Shown here one piece after another: positions 33,948-46,157 of a DNA stretch of 64,000 bases. The notes below the pieces were generated by a model that saw only the letters and a list, made by a program, of their open reading frames with translations, was not told the DNA's origin and ran no database searches. Source of the DNA: Botryosphaeria dothidea. Its lineage: Eukaryota > Ascomycota > Dothideomycetes > Botryosphaeriales > Botryosphaeriaceae. The stretch covers positions 620,001 through 684,000 of the forward strand of contig WWBZ02000012.1 in the NCBI GenBank assembly GCA_011503125.2, read 5' to 3'. Position numbers and translations under genes: made by a program. The first letter of the stretch is position 1; every line of letters begins with the position of its first letter.

Positions 33948-36115
33948 TCACTGCTTGGTCTCCTGGTGGATGATTTCTGTACCGCTCGGATCCAGCTTAA
34001 CATCCTGGATATTCTCGGGCAGGTTTCCAAGTGCACGCTCGCCGAAGAGAAGATCAATCTCCTCGAGGGACAGCTTCTTCGTCTCCTTGAAGAAGATAAT
34101 GATGACTGGCAGCGTGACGCAGATGTTCCAGGCGACGAACACGAAGTAGAACTAAGAGTCACTGTTAGCAAAAACTGCTCATCGCATGGTGACGGTTCCT
34201 TTTCCGCATACCTTCCATCCAATGGCTCCGAGACCAATGGGAGACACCTGACTCCAGATGGTAGAAACGAGCCAGTTACCAATTCCAGTGGCAAAGGCAC
34301 TGCCGCGCGCTCTGATTTGCATGGGCATGATCTCGGAGGCGTATGTCCAACTAATTGGACCGAACGAGAAGCTGAAAATCTGTTGTCCAACACCACGTTA
34401 ACGGATCATTTCCACTGGGCCATTTGATAAGATACGACTTACGCAAGTGACGAGGAAGATGAAGAAAACACCGCCAATGGACAATCCGTCCTTCTTGCCG
34501 CCAGGGTTCTGTGAGTTGAGAATGGCCTCGCAGATAAGCGCCAGTGTGATTGCAGCGCTTCCGAAAATCAATGGCTGTATGGAATGAGTCAACCGTATCT
34601 TGTTCAGAACTTGGAAACTCGCCTTCTTCCTTCCAAAACGGTCCGAGAGGAACGTGATGAAGACGAGGTCTACGAACAACTCAGTACAAGATTCTTCGAT
34701 GTCCAATTATCAGCACTTACTGCAAAGCGGACCGACACAGTTGTAGATTCCGGTAACGAGCAAGTTTCGGGAACCCTCGATTCCAAGGCTCTCGTACATG
34801 ATTGTTTGGTAGTAGTTGATGACATTGATACTGCTCACAAGTCAGTTTCATCGCAGTAAGTACTTTCGGACAGTCTTGACTCACCCGGTCATCTGAGTGA
34901 AGACCTGGATCATCGTGGCATGCATAAGACGAGTTCTCCATTGCGGTACAGTGAACATGATACGCCAGCCACTGCGTGAGAAGGTCAGTAACGAAATCAG
35001 TCACGATGAAGAACGGATTCTGCTCACGGTGCAGTGATAGATTTCTCGGCAGTGATGGTAGTCTTGATCTCGTGGAACTCCTGGTTGATCCAATCGTCGT
35101 TCCGGCCGTTGTAGTGCAACTTGCGGAGCACACGCATGGCCTCGTCCTCGCGGTCCGTCTCCAGAAGATGTCTGGGAGATTCGGGAAAGAACGGCATACC
35201 AACCATGAGCATCACGCATGGAAGCGCCTGGAATGCAAGGGGAAATCTCCTGTAAACATGTCAGTCATCACACTAATCCCATAGATGGCAGTTTTCTGAG
35301 CATCAACATTGACGCCGAGTCAGGACCGGCCAATGTAGCTCTTGGCTGCAAGCCTCAGAACGCCATCCGCGCCCTGACCCCGCGAATTTCCCAAATCAAT
35401 CTGGTGTTTCCGGCCGCTGCCGCAGGCAAGCCTTACCAAGAGAACGAACTGGTTGCTGGGACATGATGACTGCCGTAACCGATCCAGGTGGAGACGATGA
35501 AACCAACGCCGATCATCTGTTGTGCAATACCGACAATCAAGCCTGAAGGACTGTCAGCCCTCCATCCTGGGTCCTTGAACTTCGAACATACCTCTCTTTT
35601 CCGGATGCGCGCATTCACTCTGGTAGACGGGCACACTCATGGAGAGGAGGCCGACAGCCCACCCTGCCATGATACGACCGACGAGCATCATGGCAAGGTG
35701 CATGGCTGCACACTGGAGAATTGCGCCGACGCAAGCAATGCAAGCACCGATGATAATGGTCCCCTTTCTGCCAAATCGGTCCATGGTAAGACCACCCATC
35801 AGACTGCCAAAAACGGCCCCGCCAGAGAAGGTCGAATTGATTGCGCCGACAATTGGGGATGTTTTGGTTGTGTCGAAGAAATTCAAAAAATGGGGCGACT
35901 GAATCACGTCGGTCATGACTGTGGACCCGTCAGTTCTCCACCAACCCACTACTTTCTCAGAAATACTGGACTTACCACCAGAGTCGTAGCCAAACAGGAA
36001 AGATCTAAACAGACGGCCCACTGCATCAGTCCACTGTCGCGCACAATGCTCGGCTGCAGCAAACTCACCCTGTGGCCGCGAACACGGCCAGGCCGATATT
36101 GAACCAGAGACCCAT
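33948..36115 (-). CDS. MFS sugar transporter (sugar porter family)
   Basis: This plasma-membrane hexose or pentose transporter is predicted to have 12 TM segments. Eleven exons give 492 aa: 36115..36069, 36004..35976, 35918..35592, 35542..35437, 35249..35028, 34971..34885, 34830..34721, 34669..34623, 34574..34443, 34379..34212, 34151..33948. Sugar porter signatures are present: GSFLFGYDSGVM in TM1, the MDRFGRKGT loop, VGRIMAGWAVGLLSMSVPVY, PESPRHLLE before the central loop, QMTGINVINYYQTIMYESLG in TM7, and SDRFGRKK|PLIFGS. Late segments are EIMPMQIRARGSAFATG and FFKETKKLSLEEIDLLF. All phases agree. The intron after FGRKK appears to use a GC donor (see findings). Substrate is unknown. The start lies 782 bp from the divergent GH3 start, which suggests co-regulated sugar release and uptake. 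Confidence 0.92.
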
Positions 36116-36897
36116 CTTGGCAATAATTCTGCAGAAGCAGTGAAAGCAATGGCGGCTTGGCTTTCTCACGATGCTCCCGCTAGAGGAGAAGACGGCCAGG
36201 TAATAATACATTTTTGGGGGACTCACGTTACATCTGATTACCCGGCTGGGCCCCGGTTCTGGGAGCTCTACCATGCCTAGTTGGACGCGGAGCGACCAGC
36301 ACCCATGAGCAGATCAATTGCATGGTACCATGTCATGCCACCCTTTTCCTCCAGTCGAATGCTCTCTCGAGCTCGCCAAAGAGGCTCGGCCGCTCCCTCG
36401 CGCATAATTCCCCCGCACTCCGCAGCCAAGGCTTCCCCGGACACTACCCAATACGGCCCGTGCGCCATATCTTCCGCCAATGAGCGCCCCGACGTGTTTC
36501 GAACTCGCCCCAAGCCTACATGCTTCGCCGCGGGCCAGGTCCACGGTCAGACGACAGGGTCCGGTCACCGGAACTGCCAGACTTCCAAAATTTCTCTCGA
36601 AGCGAGCGAGACACCACGAAGCACTGCGGGGCGCATTCTGCCTAAACGGCTCACCTCCCTGAAAGCGTACCTAAATTCCCGCGATCGTCAAGGGACAGAG
36701 ATCCGCAAACACGAGTTTGCCGAGCCGCAAACTTTCTTAGGATGTGCCGGCCCGGCCAAGGGATGTCACTCATTTAAAGAGGGTCCGGGATAACTTTTTT
36801 AAAATCATGCCGTCGCCGTGACTTGAAGCCACGATCCTACGGTCCTTCCTTTTTCTTTCCCTCCAAAAAGTCGATTGGATTCGACTGTGCCGAGTCA
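36116..36897. promoter_or_regulatory. Shared divergent promoter of the sugar transporter and GH3 genes
   Basis: The two start codons are 782 bp apart and face away from each other. Three CreA-type hexamers (CCCCGC at 36411, CCCCGG at 36435, GCGGGG at 36626) occur, but this number is about what chance gives in GC-rich DNA. Overlapping frames without domains fill the region. The assignment as a promoter is by position. Confidence 0.55.
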
Positions 36898-39517
36898 ATG
36901 GTCTTCTCGAGCTCGGCGAGTGCCTATTTGACGGCGGCCGTTGTGGCTGCCGCCGCTGCCGTGGCCAACGGCCAGACCTTCACCAACGGCACGAACGGCA
37001 CCGCGCCGCTGTACAAGAACCCGGCCGCGCCCGTCGAGGACCGCGTCCAGGATCTGCTCTCGCGCATGACCCTCCAGGAAAAGGTGGCGCAGCTGATCCA
37101 GGGCGACATCACCAACTTCATCAATGAGACCACCGGCGAGTTCAACGCCAGCGGCCTGGTGTGGAATATGGAGTGGAGGGCTGGCCAGATCTGGACGGGT
37201 TATCCCATTCCGCAGGTCAGCTTCATTTTCTGTGAATGTAGATTTCTCGGAATGCTTGTATCTGATTCTGAAGTAGCAATTGATCGCCGAGGCCGGAAAG
37301 ATTGCTCAGGACTACCTGCTGCACAACACTACTCTGGGAATTCCGGCATTGGTAAGATCATTTCTGAATATGTACTGTTCATACGAGGCTAAGAAAAACA
37401 TAACAGCTGCAAAATGAGGGTATTCACGGAGGTGAGAATTATCAGTGTATATTGGTGGGCACAGAGCTCACAGGTTCCCAGTGTCCTACTTCAATTCGAC
37501 CATCTTCAACAGCCCCATCGCACATGCCTGCTCCTTCAACCCGGAACTCATCGGCGAAATGGGTGGCGTCATCGCGCAGGAGGCGCTTGCCCTCGGCATC
37601 AACCAGATCTTCGCCCCCGTCGTCGACTTGGCGCGCGAGTTGCGCTTTGGGAGAGTCGAGGAGACGTACGGCGAGGACCCTTACCTCGCCGGTGAGATGG
37701 GATACGCCTACGTCAGGGCTCTGGAGAGCCAGAACGTCAGCGCCATGGTGAAGCATTTCGCCGGCTTCAGCAACCCCGAGCAGGGTCTCAACACCGGTCC
37801 GGTCCATGGTGGAGAGCGTGAGTTGAGGACGACTTGGCTAGTTCCTTTCCACCGCGCTATCATTGATGCTGGTGCTACGTCTGTCATGTCTGCGTACCAT
37901 TCTTGGGATGGTGTTCCGGCTGTTGCGGATCACCATACGCTCACTGATGTAAGTCATCCGCGGAACCAGGGGATAATACAGCTCTCTGCCTTGACGAGTC
38001 TCGTCTCAAACATCTTAATGCAGCAAGAAGACTGACTCCATGAACAGATTCTCCGTGACGAATGGGGATATGAGTACTACGTCAGCTCCGACGCCGGCGG
38101 CACCGACCGCCTGTGCAACGCCTTCAAGATGTGCAAGGCCGACCCCATCGACAAGGAAGCCGTCACCATGTACGCGCTCCCCGCCGGAAACGACGTCGAG
38201 ATGGGCGGCGGCTCCTACAACTTCGAGACCATCATCGACCTGGTCGGCTCGGGCAAGCTGGACCTCGACATCGTCGACACGGCCGTCGCCAGGACGCTCC
38301 GCACAAAGTTCTTCCTCGGCATCTTCGAGGACCCCTACCGCGCCGTCCCCGCCAACGAGACGGCCCGCCACATCCACACGCCCAAGTCGGTCGAGCTCGC
38401 CCGCAAGCTCGACGCCGAGTCGATCGTGCTGCTCGAGAACCACGACGGCGTGCTGCCGCTCGACAAGGCCGCCAACGTCGCCGTCATCGGGCCCATGGCC
38501 GACTTCATGAACTACGGCGACTACGTCGTCCAGGACTCGCAGTACCGCGGCGTCACCCCTTACGCCGGCATCAAGGCCGCCTCCGCCGGCACCGTCACCT
38601 ACGCCCTCGGCGCCGAGCGCTGGTCCAACGACCAGTCCGGCTTCGCCGAAGCCGTCGCGGCGGCAGAGGCCGCCGACGTCGCCGTCGTCGTCGTCGGCAC
38701 GTGGTCGCGCGACCAGACGGAGCTGTGGCAGGGGCTCAACGCGACGACGGGCGAGCACGTCGACGTGCACGACCTGCACCTGGTGGGCGCGCAGGCGGCG
38801 CTCGTCCAGGCCGTCATCGACACGGGCAAGCCGACGGTGGTGGTCTTCCAGTCGGGCAAGCCCGTCACGGAGCCGTGGATCTCGCGCGACGCGTCGGCGC
38901 TGCTGCAGCAGTTCTACCCGGGCGAGCAGGGCGGGCACGCGCTGGCCGACGTGCTGTTCGGCGACCACAACCCCAGCGGCAAGCTGTCCGTCGGCATCCC
39001 GCGGCACGTCGGCACGACGCCGATCTTCTACGACTACCTGAACTCGGGGCGCTCGGTCGACGCCGGCGAGGTGTACGACAACGGGACGCTGCGATTCGGC
39101 CACCAGTACGTGCTCAGCTCGCCCGTGCCGCTGTACGAGTTCGGCTACGGCAAGAGCTACGCCAGCTTCGCGTACTCGAACGTCACCCTCTCGCGGGCGA
39201 CGGCGAGCGCGTCGGACGTCGTGACGGCGTCCGTCAGCGTGACGAACAACTCGACGCGCGACGGCCAGGAGGTCGTGCAGCTGTACGTCAGCGACCTGAT
39301 CGCCAGCGTCGCCGTGCCGAACAAGGAGCTCAAGGGCTTCAAGAAGGTGTTGGTCCCTGCTGGCGAGACGGTCGATGTGTCGATCGATGTGGATGTGAGC
39401 AAGCTGGGCGTGTGGGACATTCGCATGAAGTACGTGGTTGAGCCGGGAGAGTTTGCGATTTGGGTGGGCAGCTCGAGCGCGGATTTGAGGGGGAATGCTA
39501 CGTTGACGGTGGAGTGA
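36898..39517 (+). CDS. Secreted glycoside hydrolase family 3 (beta-glucosidase/beta-xylosidase type)
   Basis: This retaining exo-glycosidase releases monosaccharides from oligosaccharides outside the cell. Five exons (36898..37215, 37277..37351, 37407..37431, 37482..37948, 38048..39517) give 784 aa; exon 3 is only 25 nt. It has a signal peptide (hydrophobic AYLTAAVVAAAAAVANG), then the TIM-barrel domain with VEDRVQDLLSRMTLQEKVAQ, LQNEGIHG, SPIAHACSFN, VVDLARELRFGRVEETYGED and MVKHFAGFS. The nucleophile is the Asp in YYVSSDAGGT (about residue 310). The alpha/beta sandwich has ESIVLLENHDGVLPL and FYPGEQGGHALADVLFGDHN. A fibronectin-III-like end (EVVQLYVSDLIASVAVPNKE) completes the three-domain layout. 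Exon 5 has very high GC at third positions. That produces a 616-codon spurious frame on the other strand. Confidence 0.93.
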
Positions 39518-40388
39518 TAGGGAGACAGAATTGATGTGGATGTCGGTTTTGATTCTTTGTAGATATTTGTATGTTCTGTTGCCTATAGGCTGGTGTAGAG
39601 CTGCTGCTCCTAACCAAATACGATTCCGGCTCACTTGACTAATGTGTTCGGATTGCGTTTTGCTTTTTATCCAAGGATATGCAAAGGCTGCGTGCTGCGA
39701 CACCGCCGGAATTGCTATTCGGCAGCTCCTTCTGCGGCAGCGGTCTTGCACGGAAGAGGCTTCCGTGGCAGGGCTGTTTGTCTCCTGTTCAGGCGAATTC
39801 CTTGACTCCGAACATTGCTCAATACGAACGTCCTTGCTAGCGGCGGCGGTGAGGCATATCATCAATCAATGTGCGAACTCAATAAAGCCCTCACCATCCC
39901 TGATAATCTCCCGCTGAGTCGTGCGGCTACTACTCAACTGCGTGTTACAGACGACTGTTTGCGCCAAACGGTTAGCGCAGATCTCTCTTTTCTACATGAC
40001 AGAAGCACGCTGACGGTAAATGAGAGGGAATCCGGACAGAGCCGACCCGTCAGATTGTTGGGAGATCATCAGCGGGCTCCCGTTTGACGGACCAATATAC
40101 TTTGCGCTAACTACCGGACGAAAGCACCCCTCTGTGCATGAGCTCTAAACCCAATATGTGACGAAATCGCCTATAACACCTTAGGAAAGTGGGATGCAGT
40201 AGCCGTGGCGTAGGCGATGAATGAATTAGAGTTCGACCACGGAAACCGACGGAAATGTGTTTTCTTTTCTTTTTGTCCGGTATTCAACGGTATATATGTG
40301 CTTGCGAGCATGTGCTCGGCAGAATTCCTGTTTGTTGTTCCTCGATCTTTCTTTTTGGCCTGGCCCTGCCCAAATTGAATTCCGCAAA
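39518..40388. other. Intergenic region between GH3 and GMC genes
   Basis: This 0.87-kb region holds the GH3 3' end and the GMC promoter. The frame of the GMC gene stays open back to 40257. The stretch 40257-40388 would read as extra N-terminal residues that do not look like a signal peptide, so I excluded it. No other gene was seen. Confidence 0.5.
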
Positions 40389-42723
40389 ATGCTGCCCCGA
40401 CGAATGGCCCTCATGTTCGCTTGCCTCCTCTTCAGCAACCCATGCACCGCAGAGCCGGTCCAGCAGCACTCGGCACCCGGCAGGCTGACTGGTACCTCCT
40501 TCGGGATCCCCGGTGTGAACGCAACGTACGACTATGTAATCATTGGCGCCGGCGTCGCCGGGTCAGCGCTGGCGAACAGGCTGGCGGAGGATCCGGACGT
40601 CAGTGTTGCCGTTGTGGAGGCGGGTGGGTTCTACGAGCTCTCGAACGGGAATATCTCGCAGATACCGTTCTATGCCAGGGACTTCGTGGGCGATGACGGT
40701 GGAGATTGGACGGAGCGGAATTGGCAACCGTTGATCGATTGGGGGATTGTGACGCAGCCGGAGCCGGTAGGTCGTTGTGTGTGAATACGGCGGGATGATA
40801 GTTGAAATTGGTTGGTAGGGTTTGGATGGGAGAAGAATGCATCAGGCATCCGGGAAGTGCCTGGGTGGAAGGTCGGTATCATCTGTGGGACTGGAGATGG
40901 CACAATGTATGCTGACGACTCTTTGAAGTTCCGCACGGAATACACTGATCTACCATAGGTGAATTCTCACACTCGCTAACCTGTCAATCCCAACTGACGC
41001 AGGCAGAGGCACAGTGGGTGCTTATGCGCGGTGGGCGGAGCTCGTCGGAGACGACAGCTACCTGTATGAGAACATGCAACCATATTTTGAGAAGAGCGTC
41101 CACTTCAGCACGTCCAATCTTGATAAGAGAGTGGCAAATGCATCGGTCACCTTCAACCCGGACTCATACAGTCCATCCGGTGGCCCACTTCAAGTCTCAT
41201 ATCCGAGCTACGCGGGCCCCTTTAGTACATGTAAGGCGATGAAATTTCGACAGCAGTTGTATTGCCCAAACTGACAGAGATGAGATGGCGCCAGTGCTTT
41301 TGAGCACATAGGGATTAGGCCAATTACAGACCATAATAGTGGTAGCCTCCTGGGGTACACTTACGGCACGATGACGCAATCAACAGATGGTGTGCGGAGT
41401 AGCGCAGAGTCCTCATTTCTTGCAGAGGCTTTTGAGAAGTCCACATTAAAGGCTTACATATACACTCAGGCAACCAGCATACTGTTTGATTCTGAGAAAA
41501 AAGCAACGGGCGTGAGAGTTTCTACACAAGGGTTGCCGTACACGCTTAATGCACAGAAGGAGGTGATACTCTCCGCGGGAGCAGTAAGTCCTTTTCAAGG
41601 AGTGAAATGCGGATGAGTGTTCATGCCTTTCAGATATTCTCCCCGCATTTACTCATGCTCTCCGGCATCGGCCCCGCCGCCACACTTCAACAGCATGACA
41701 TCGAAGTAATATCAGACCTTCCTGGAGTGGGACAGAACATGTGGGTAAGTAGCCTCCGGCAAGACATCTTCGCCTCACCCTACTCACAAACACCGGAAAC
41801 AGAACAGCATCAATGCAGGCATGGTCACTCACGAAGTCTCCCTCCCCGTCCCCGACATGAACGACCCAGCCCACGTCACCGAATACCTCACCTCAGGCGC
41901 CGGCCCACTGTCCAACTCCAACGCCGACTTCTTCGGTCCGCATCGCCCCTTCCTCTAGCCCCCATCACACCCTTCACTAACCCGCCCTTTTCTCCTCCCC
42001 CAGGCTTCGAGAAACTCCCCGACTCCACCCGCTCCGCCCTCCCCCCGCGCACCCTCGCCGCCCTCTCTGCCTTCCCCGCCGACTGGCCCGAAGTCGAGTA
42101 CCTCCTCACCTCGTCCCCGCGCCGCGCCGCCCCGTCCGGCAAGGCCGTCGCCTCCATCGCGGTCGCCCTGACGGCGGCGCTGTCGCGCGGCAACGTCACG
42201 CTCGCGTCGGCGAGCCCGCTCGACCTGCCGCTCGTGACGGTCGGCGCGTTCGCCGCGGAGGCGGACCGGCACGTCGCGGTGGCGGCGGTGAAGCGGGCGA
42301 GGGAGGCGTGGAGGGGCGTGTCGGAGGGGGTGAGGGGGGAGGAGGTCTTCCCGGGGAGGGGCGTCACGACGGACGAGGGGCTGTGGGAGGGGATCCGGGA
42401 GCGTGCGGGCCCGGTGCATCATGTGGCTGCGACGTGTGAGTCCTGTGCTGTTCTCCCGCTGGTTGCTGGGCTCTGATGCTTTTCTTTTGCAGGTAAGATG
42501 GGCAGGCCGGGCGACCCGATGGCGGTGGTGGATTCGAAGGCGAGGGTGTTTGGCGTGGAGGGGTTGCGGGTGGTGGATGCCTCGAGCTTTGTGTTTACGC
42601 CACCGGGGCACACGCAGGGATACACATGTGAGGGTTTCAGTTGTCCGCTCGAGACAGGTGCTGACGTGTCTGACAGATGCACATGCCGAGAAGTTGGCGG
42701 ACGATATCAAGAACGGCGTGTGA
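40389..42723 (+). CDS. Secreted GMC oxidoreductase (FAD-dependent alcohol/sugar oxidase or dehydrogenase)
   Basis: This extracellular flavoenzyme oxidises alcohols or sugars, giving H2O2 or reduced quinones. Ten exons (40389..40766, 40819..40871, 40929..40958, 41007..41230, 41285..41583, 41634..41744, 41803..41935, 42004..42435, 42493..42627, 42677..42723) give 613 aa, a usual GMC length. The signal peptide is near [17 protein letters not shown]. The FAD fold is [20 protein letters not shown] with VVEAGG. The GMC signature [20 protein letters not shown] is spread over three exons, the middle one only 30 nt. Further motifs are [19 protein letters not shown], the [11 protein letters not shown] segment and the active-site [18 protein letters not shown] with its His. 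All phases agree. It could be aryl-alcohol oxidase-, glucose dehydrogenase- or choline dehydrogenase-like. Being next to GH3 hints at a lignocellulose role, which is inference. Confidence 0.9.
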
Positions 42724-43915
42724 GGGCGATGGTGAGCTTCGGCGCGCAGTCCGTTATGGGTCACTCTAAATAGTCTTGTCCTGCTGGCTTGGATGGCTCA
42801 ACATTGCAGTACAGATTCTCAGTCAGCATGCAAAGCCTTGACTTTGCTCGAATGGTATCTTTCTTGGGCAGGGCCAATGTGGCGGCCGGCTGAGGAACTG
42901 CACATCACACTTGGCGCTGTTGTGCTACAATACCATGGTTTGCTTCTGCCCCCACATTCCTCCTATATGGGCAGTTTCTGGAACACGTGTATCTTCTGCT
43001 CGCCTTCTCCATTTCACCGCATACAGGGGGGAATTGCAGCCGGTGTTTAGCGGATACAAACGCTCAAAATACAACTCGGTAGGAGGTGAAAGCATTTGTC
43101 CGGATGTAAGAGTTTCGCATTTCCACTGACAAAGCCGTCCGGGCAAGTACTTCCACCCCCCCCCCATATATAGTGATTTCGTATTTCGCGCTAACCGTTG
43201 ACTGCAATACTCCCCTATACGTAGCGGGAAGATTGCTAGCCATACGTTTACATCGATGGCCTTCGACTGTTGTGGTCAGCCTAACACAGTACTGTGTCTT
43301 TAACATTTCCGCAATGCTGAGGCAGTGTGTGGCCTATTTGGGAGCTTTGCTGCCGTCCATGGCATTTTGGTGCATAGTCGTATGTATCGCACCTTATTAC
43401 TATATTGAGGAAGGTCATGGTACAAGGCAACTGAAAGAGAAAACGTGCTGTGCTGCCTTACATGTAGGCCACCTGCCATTTTGTTCACCTTGGCAGAGCC
43501 TGGCTTGGTTGAATGAGGAAGCCAGCCCATCATGTTGGCGCAGATTCATACAGCTCACCATCGGAAGATCGGAACACTTCAGCTTATGAGAATGCGGCTG
43601 ACTGACAGACAGACGGTACCAAGCACGTTCGGCTCATAGACATCTTACAAATATTTAGTTATGGAAAAGATCTGCGACCATGCAGCCTTGATGCTACCCT
43701 CTTTTGTGGGGGCCAAAGACAGGACAAAGGCTGAGTGATTCGCAACTAATCGAAGGAACACCAGACTCAAGATATTTAAGTGACGGCGGCAGGTGTGTGG
43801 GGTATTGAGTCCTGCATATCATTCCAACCTGGTGTTCGTTGATCAAGTCTTATTACTGACGCTGGTCTTCCAGACTACAATTCTCTCGCCGTATCGTCCA
43901 TCCGGTTTGTTCACA
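42724..43915. other. Intergenic region with a 10-C run
   Basis: This 1.2-kb region lies between the GMC gene and the membrane ectodomain gene. It contains a run of 10 C at 43156-43165. Short frames with no domains occur on both strands. The frame of the next gene is open from 43793, but the first convincing start is the ATG at 43916. Confidence 0.5.
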
Positions 43916-46065
43916 ATGAGTGACGCTCTCTCAAACACGCGAGACTTCTACCAAGGAAATTGGATCAATTGGTCTCATGGACGGATATTTGGTGCTACCA
44001 TCACTCTCAATCGACGCGACGCTGGTCTTTTGATTGCCTTCATCGCCCTCTTCGTCACTTTGACCGGCACGGCCTTCTGGAGGATTGCGTGCTTCGCCTT
44101 ACACCACTACTTCTCAAAGGAAGCACCTCGAGACGGTCTATATCACCAACGACAAGCCATTTTACGCAATTCCGCCAACGGAGCGAGTGGGCTTTGCACC
44201 CTGACCCAGCTCGTATGGGCCTGGCGCAACCACACTAGCCACCTTTACCGCCGCTTACTCCCGGTTGTTATCCTCACTATACTCTGTCTCGGTGCATTTG
44301 CTACTGCCAGTATTTTCTCTTCGAAGATTTCGACAGCAACAGAAACAGAAGTTTTAGTATCGAGTGCCCGCGGCAGCAGCATCAATCTGACTTCTCCGGA
44401 CCTCGACCTCGCCCGGCTCAGTACCATTTACTACCCATATTTGACACAGAGACAGAAAAACTTCGCCAACTACGCTCTCCAATGCTACACAAATGCCTCC
44501 AATCCAGAGGAGTGCCGCACATACATCCGGAAACAACTGCCATTATCGGTGGACCGGAATGCCAGTTGTCCGCTTTCAGGGGAGATATGCAAATCCGCTT
44601 TCGGAAACATCGAGATCGACTCCGTCTTCCTCAACAGCAATGATGATTTTGGCATGAACAGCCCTCCTCGTGAAAGGTTCCTTTACAGGAATTTTCTGCG
44701 ATGCGCACCTCTAATCACCGAGGGCCATAAACAACCATACAACTACTCAACATCTGGCGGTGACACGTTGCAGTACATGCGATACTACTATGGGGATGTC
44801 AACCTCCCTCAAGACGCCTTCAACTTCACATATCAGTATCAAATACCTTCGATGGAAGCTCTCTCAGATTCTCAACTCACAAGTTCCTCTTGGGACTACA
44901 ACCTTCAGTAAGCTCACACACTGTTACCAAAGCAACATGCACTAACCTTCGGCAGTACCAAAAGCGCCCATTATTACAACGGGTCAATCCGGGTACAAAA
45001 TTCCCAATTCCGACCGATCAGAGAGCTCGACCATCCAGACAGCGATATCCTGCTGCTTTTCCTCTCCGCCAACTCGATCCTCTTCACAAACGGGACGGAC
45101 GATCCTTGGTACTCAGCCCACACAGGCGACTACATGACCGAAGACCCCGCCTACTCAGGCTCGTTCCGATCAAGACTGCCCGACGAGCCCGCCTCCCCGC
45201 TGGCCTGCCGCAGCCAGTTCCAAGTGTGCAACCCAAACCTCCCGCCCGAGACACGCTGCACGCCCCTCCGCAGCAACCACGACACGGGCGTCCTGCAGGA
45301 AGCCATCTGGAGCAGCGAGCGGCAGGCGGCCGCGTTCAAGTGGTTCTCCAGGAAGGCCGGCCGCTTCCGCACAACCAGTGGCAGCTGGAGGTGGAGAACT
45401 GGTTCAAGGCCACGCTGGCAGCGGCGCAGGGGTGGACGGTCGAGCTGGCCACGGGGCCGTCGGATCCGCGGATTATGGAGTGGCTTCAGGCGCCAGTGAA
45501 TCCGGACGAAGGCCTGCAGTGCAAGAACCAGGTAAGGACGTCGTGTCCCCGCTCGTGTGTGCTTTGCCGGACATGCGTGCCTGACTTTGCGCAACAGAAG
45601 ATCCTCACTACCGCCTACGTCAACTTCAACACCTTCGGCCTCAGCCTCACGCTCGCCCTCGGTGCGCTGATCATCCTTTTCTCCTGGCTCTTGGAACCCA
45701 TCATCGCCTTCTTCCAAAGGCGCCGTCAGCTTGATACCTACGCCCGCCTGGAGTGGGCGACGAACGAGACTCTCCAGCTGCAGCGCCTTGCGCATGAGGA
45801 GCTCGGCCTTGGTACCTGGCACGGGACCGCGGAGGCTGTCCCGTACACCGATGGTGGGCAGAAGCTGGCTGTTCTCGACGTTGCGGATCCGGAGCATCCG
45901 CGCTTGAAGGCGCCGCCGGTCCCATTTGATGAGGAGTTAGTTGTCCGGGATGAGGAGGGGAGGAAGGAGTCTGACCAGGACGGAATGGCGGATAGCGTGC
46001 GCCTTTCTGGGAAAATTCCAGGGGTAGTAACTGAAGTGCGGGCACGGGAGGATGTCGAAATTTGA
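43916..46065 (+). pseudogene. Three-TM ectodomain protein of unknown function, with an internal frameshift
   Basis: Exons are 43916..44907, 44956..45531 (frame changes inside) and 45598..46065. The protein would be about 680 aa. It begins MSDALSNTRDFYQGNWIN, has TM1 (LLIAFIALFVTLTGTAFW), TM2 (RLLPVVILTILCLGAFATAS), a roughly 400-residue Cys- and sequon-bearing ectodomain (NYALQCYTNASNPEECRTY, then ILFTNGTDDPWYSAHTGDY and FQVCNPNLPPETRCTPLR), TM3 (FGLSLTLALGALIILFSWLL) and a charged cytosolic tail. The layout resembles a widespread uncharacterised ascomycete family. Between about 45340 and 45390 the frame must change by one base. Before it reads AAAFKWFSRKAGR and after it PLPHNQWQLEVENWF. No GT-AG or GC-AG intron bridges the two frames. 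I recall homologues having extra residues here, so a small out-of-frame deletion is likely. Sequencing error remains possible, since both sides look well conserved. Confidence 0.6.
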
Positions 46066-46157
46066 AGGAAACAAAGTCCCAAAAGATTCGGACATCAGCT
46101 AGTTGGTTCGAACATAGGCTCGTAGAAGCTCAACAAATAGCGAACCCGCACGAGCCG

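Noticed and set aside
36411..36631. Three CreA-type hexamers in the transporter/GH3 promoter
   Set aside because: The degenerate SYGGRG motif is expected about three times in 780 bp of this composition, so the count is not evidence.
38015..39865. 616-codon open frame on the minus strand across the GH3 gene
   Set aside because: It is the mirror of a GC-rich third-position coding exon. The plus-strand GH3 motifs are complete, and the antisense product is compositionally odd with no domain.
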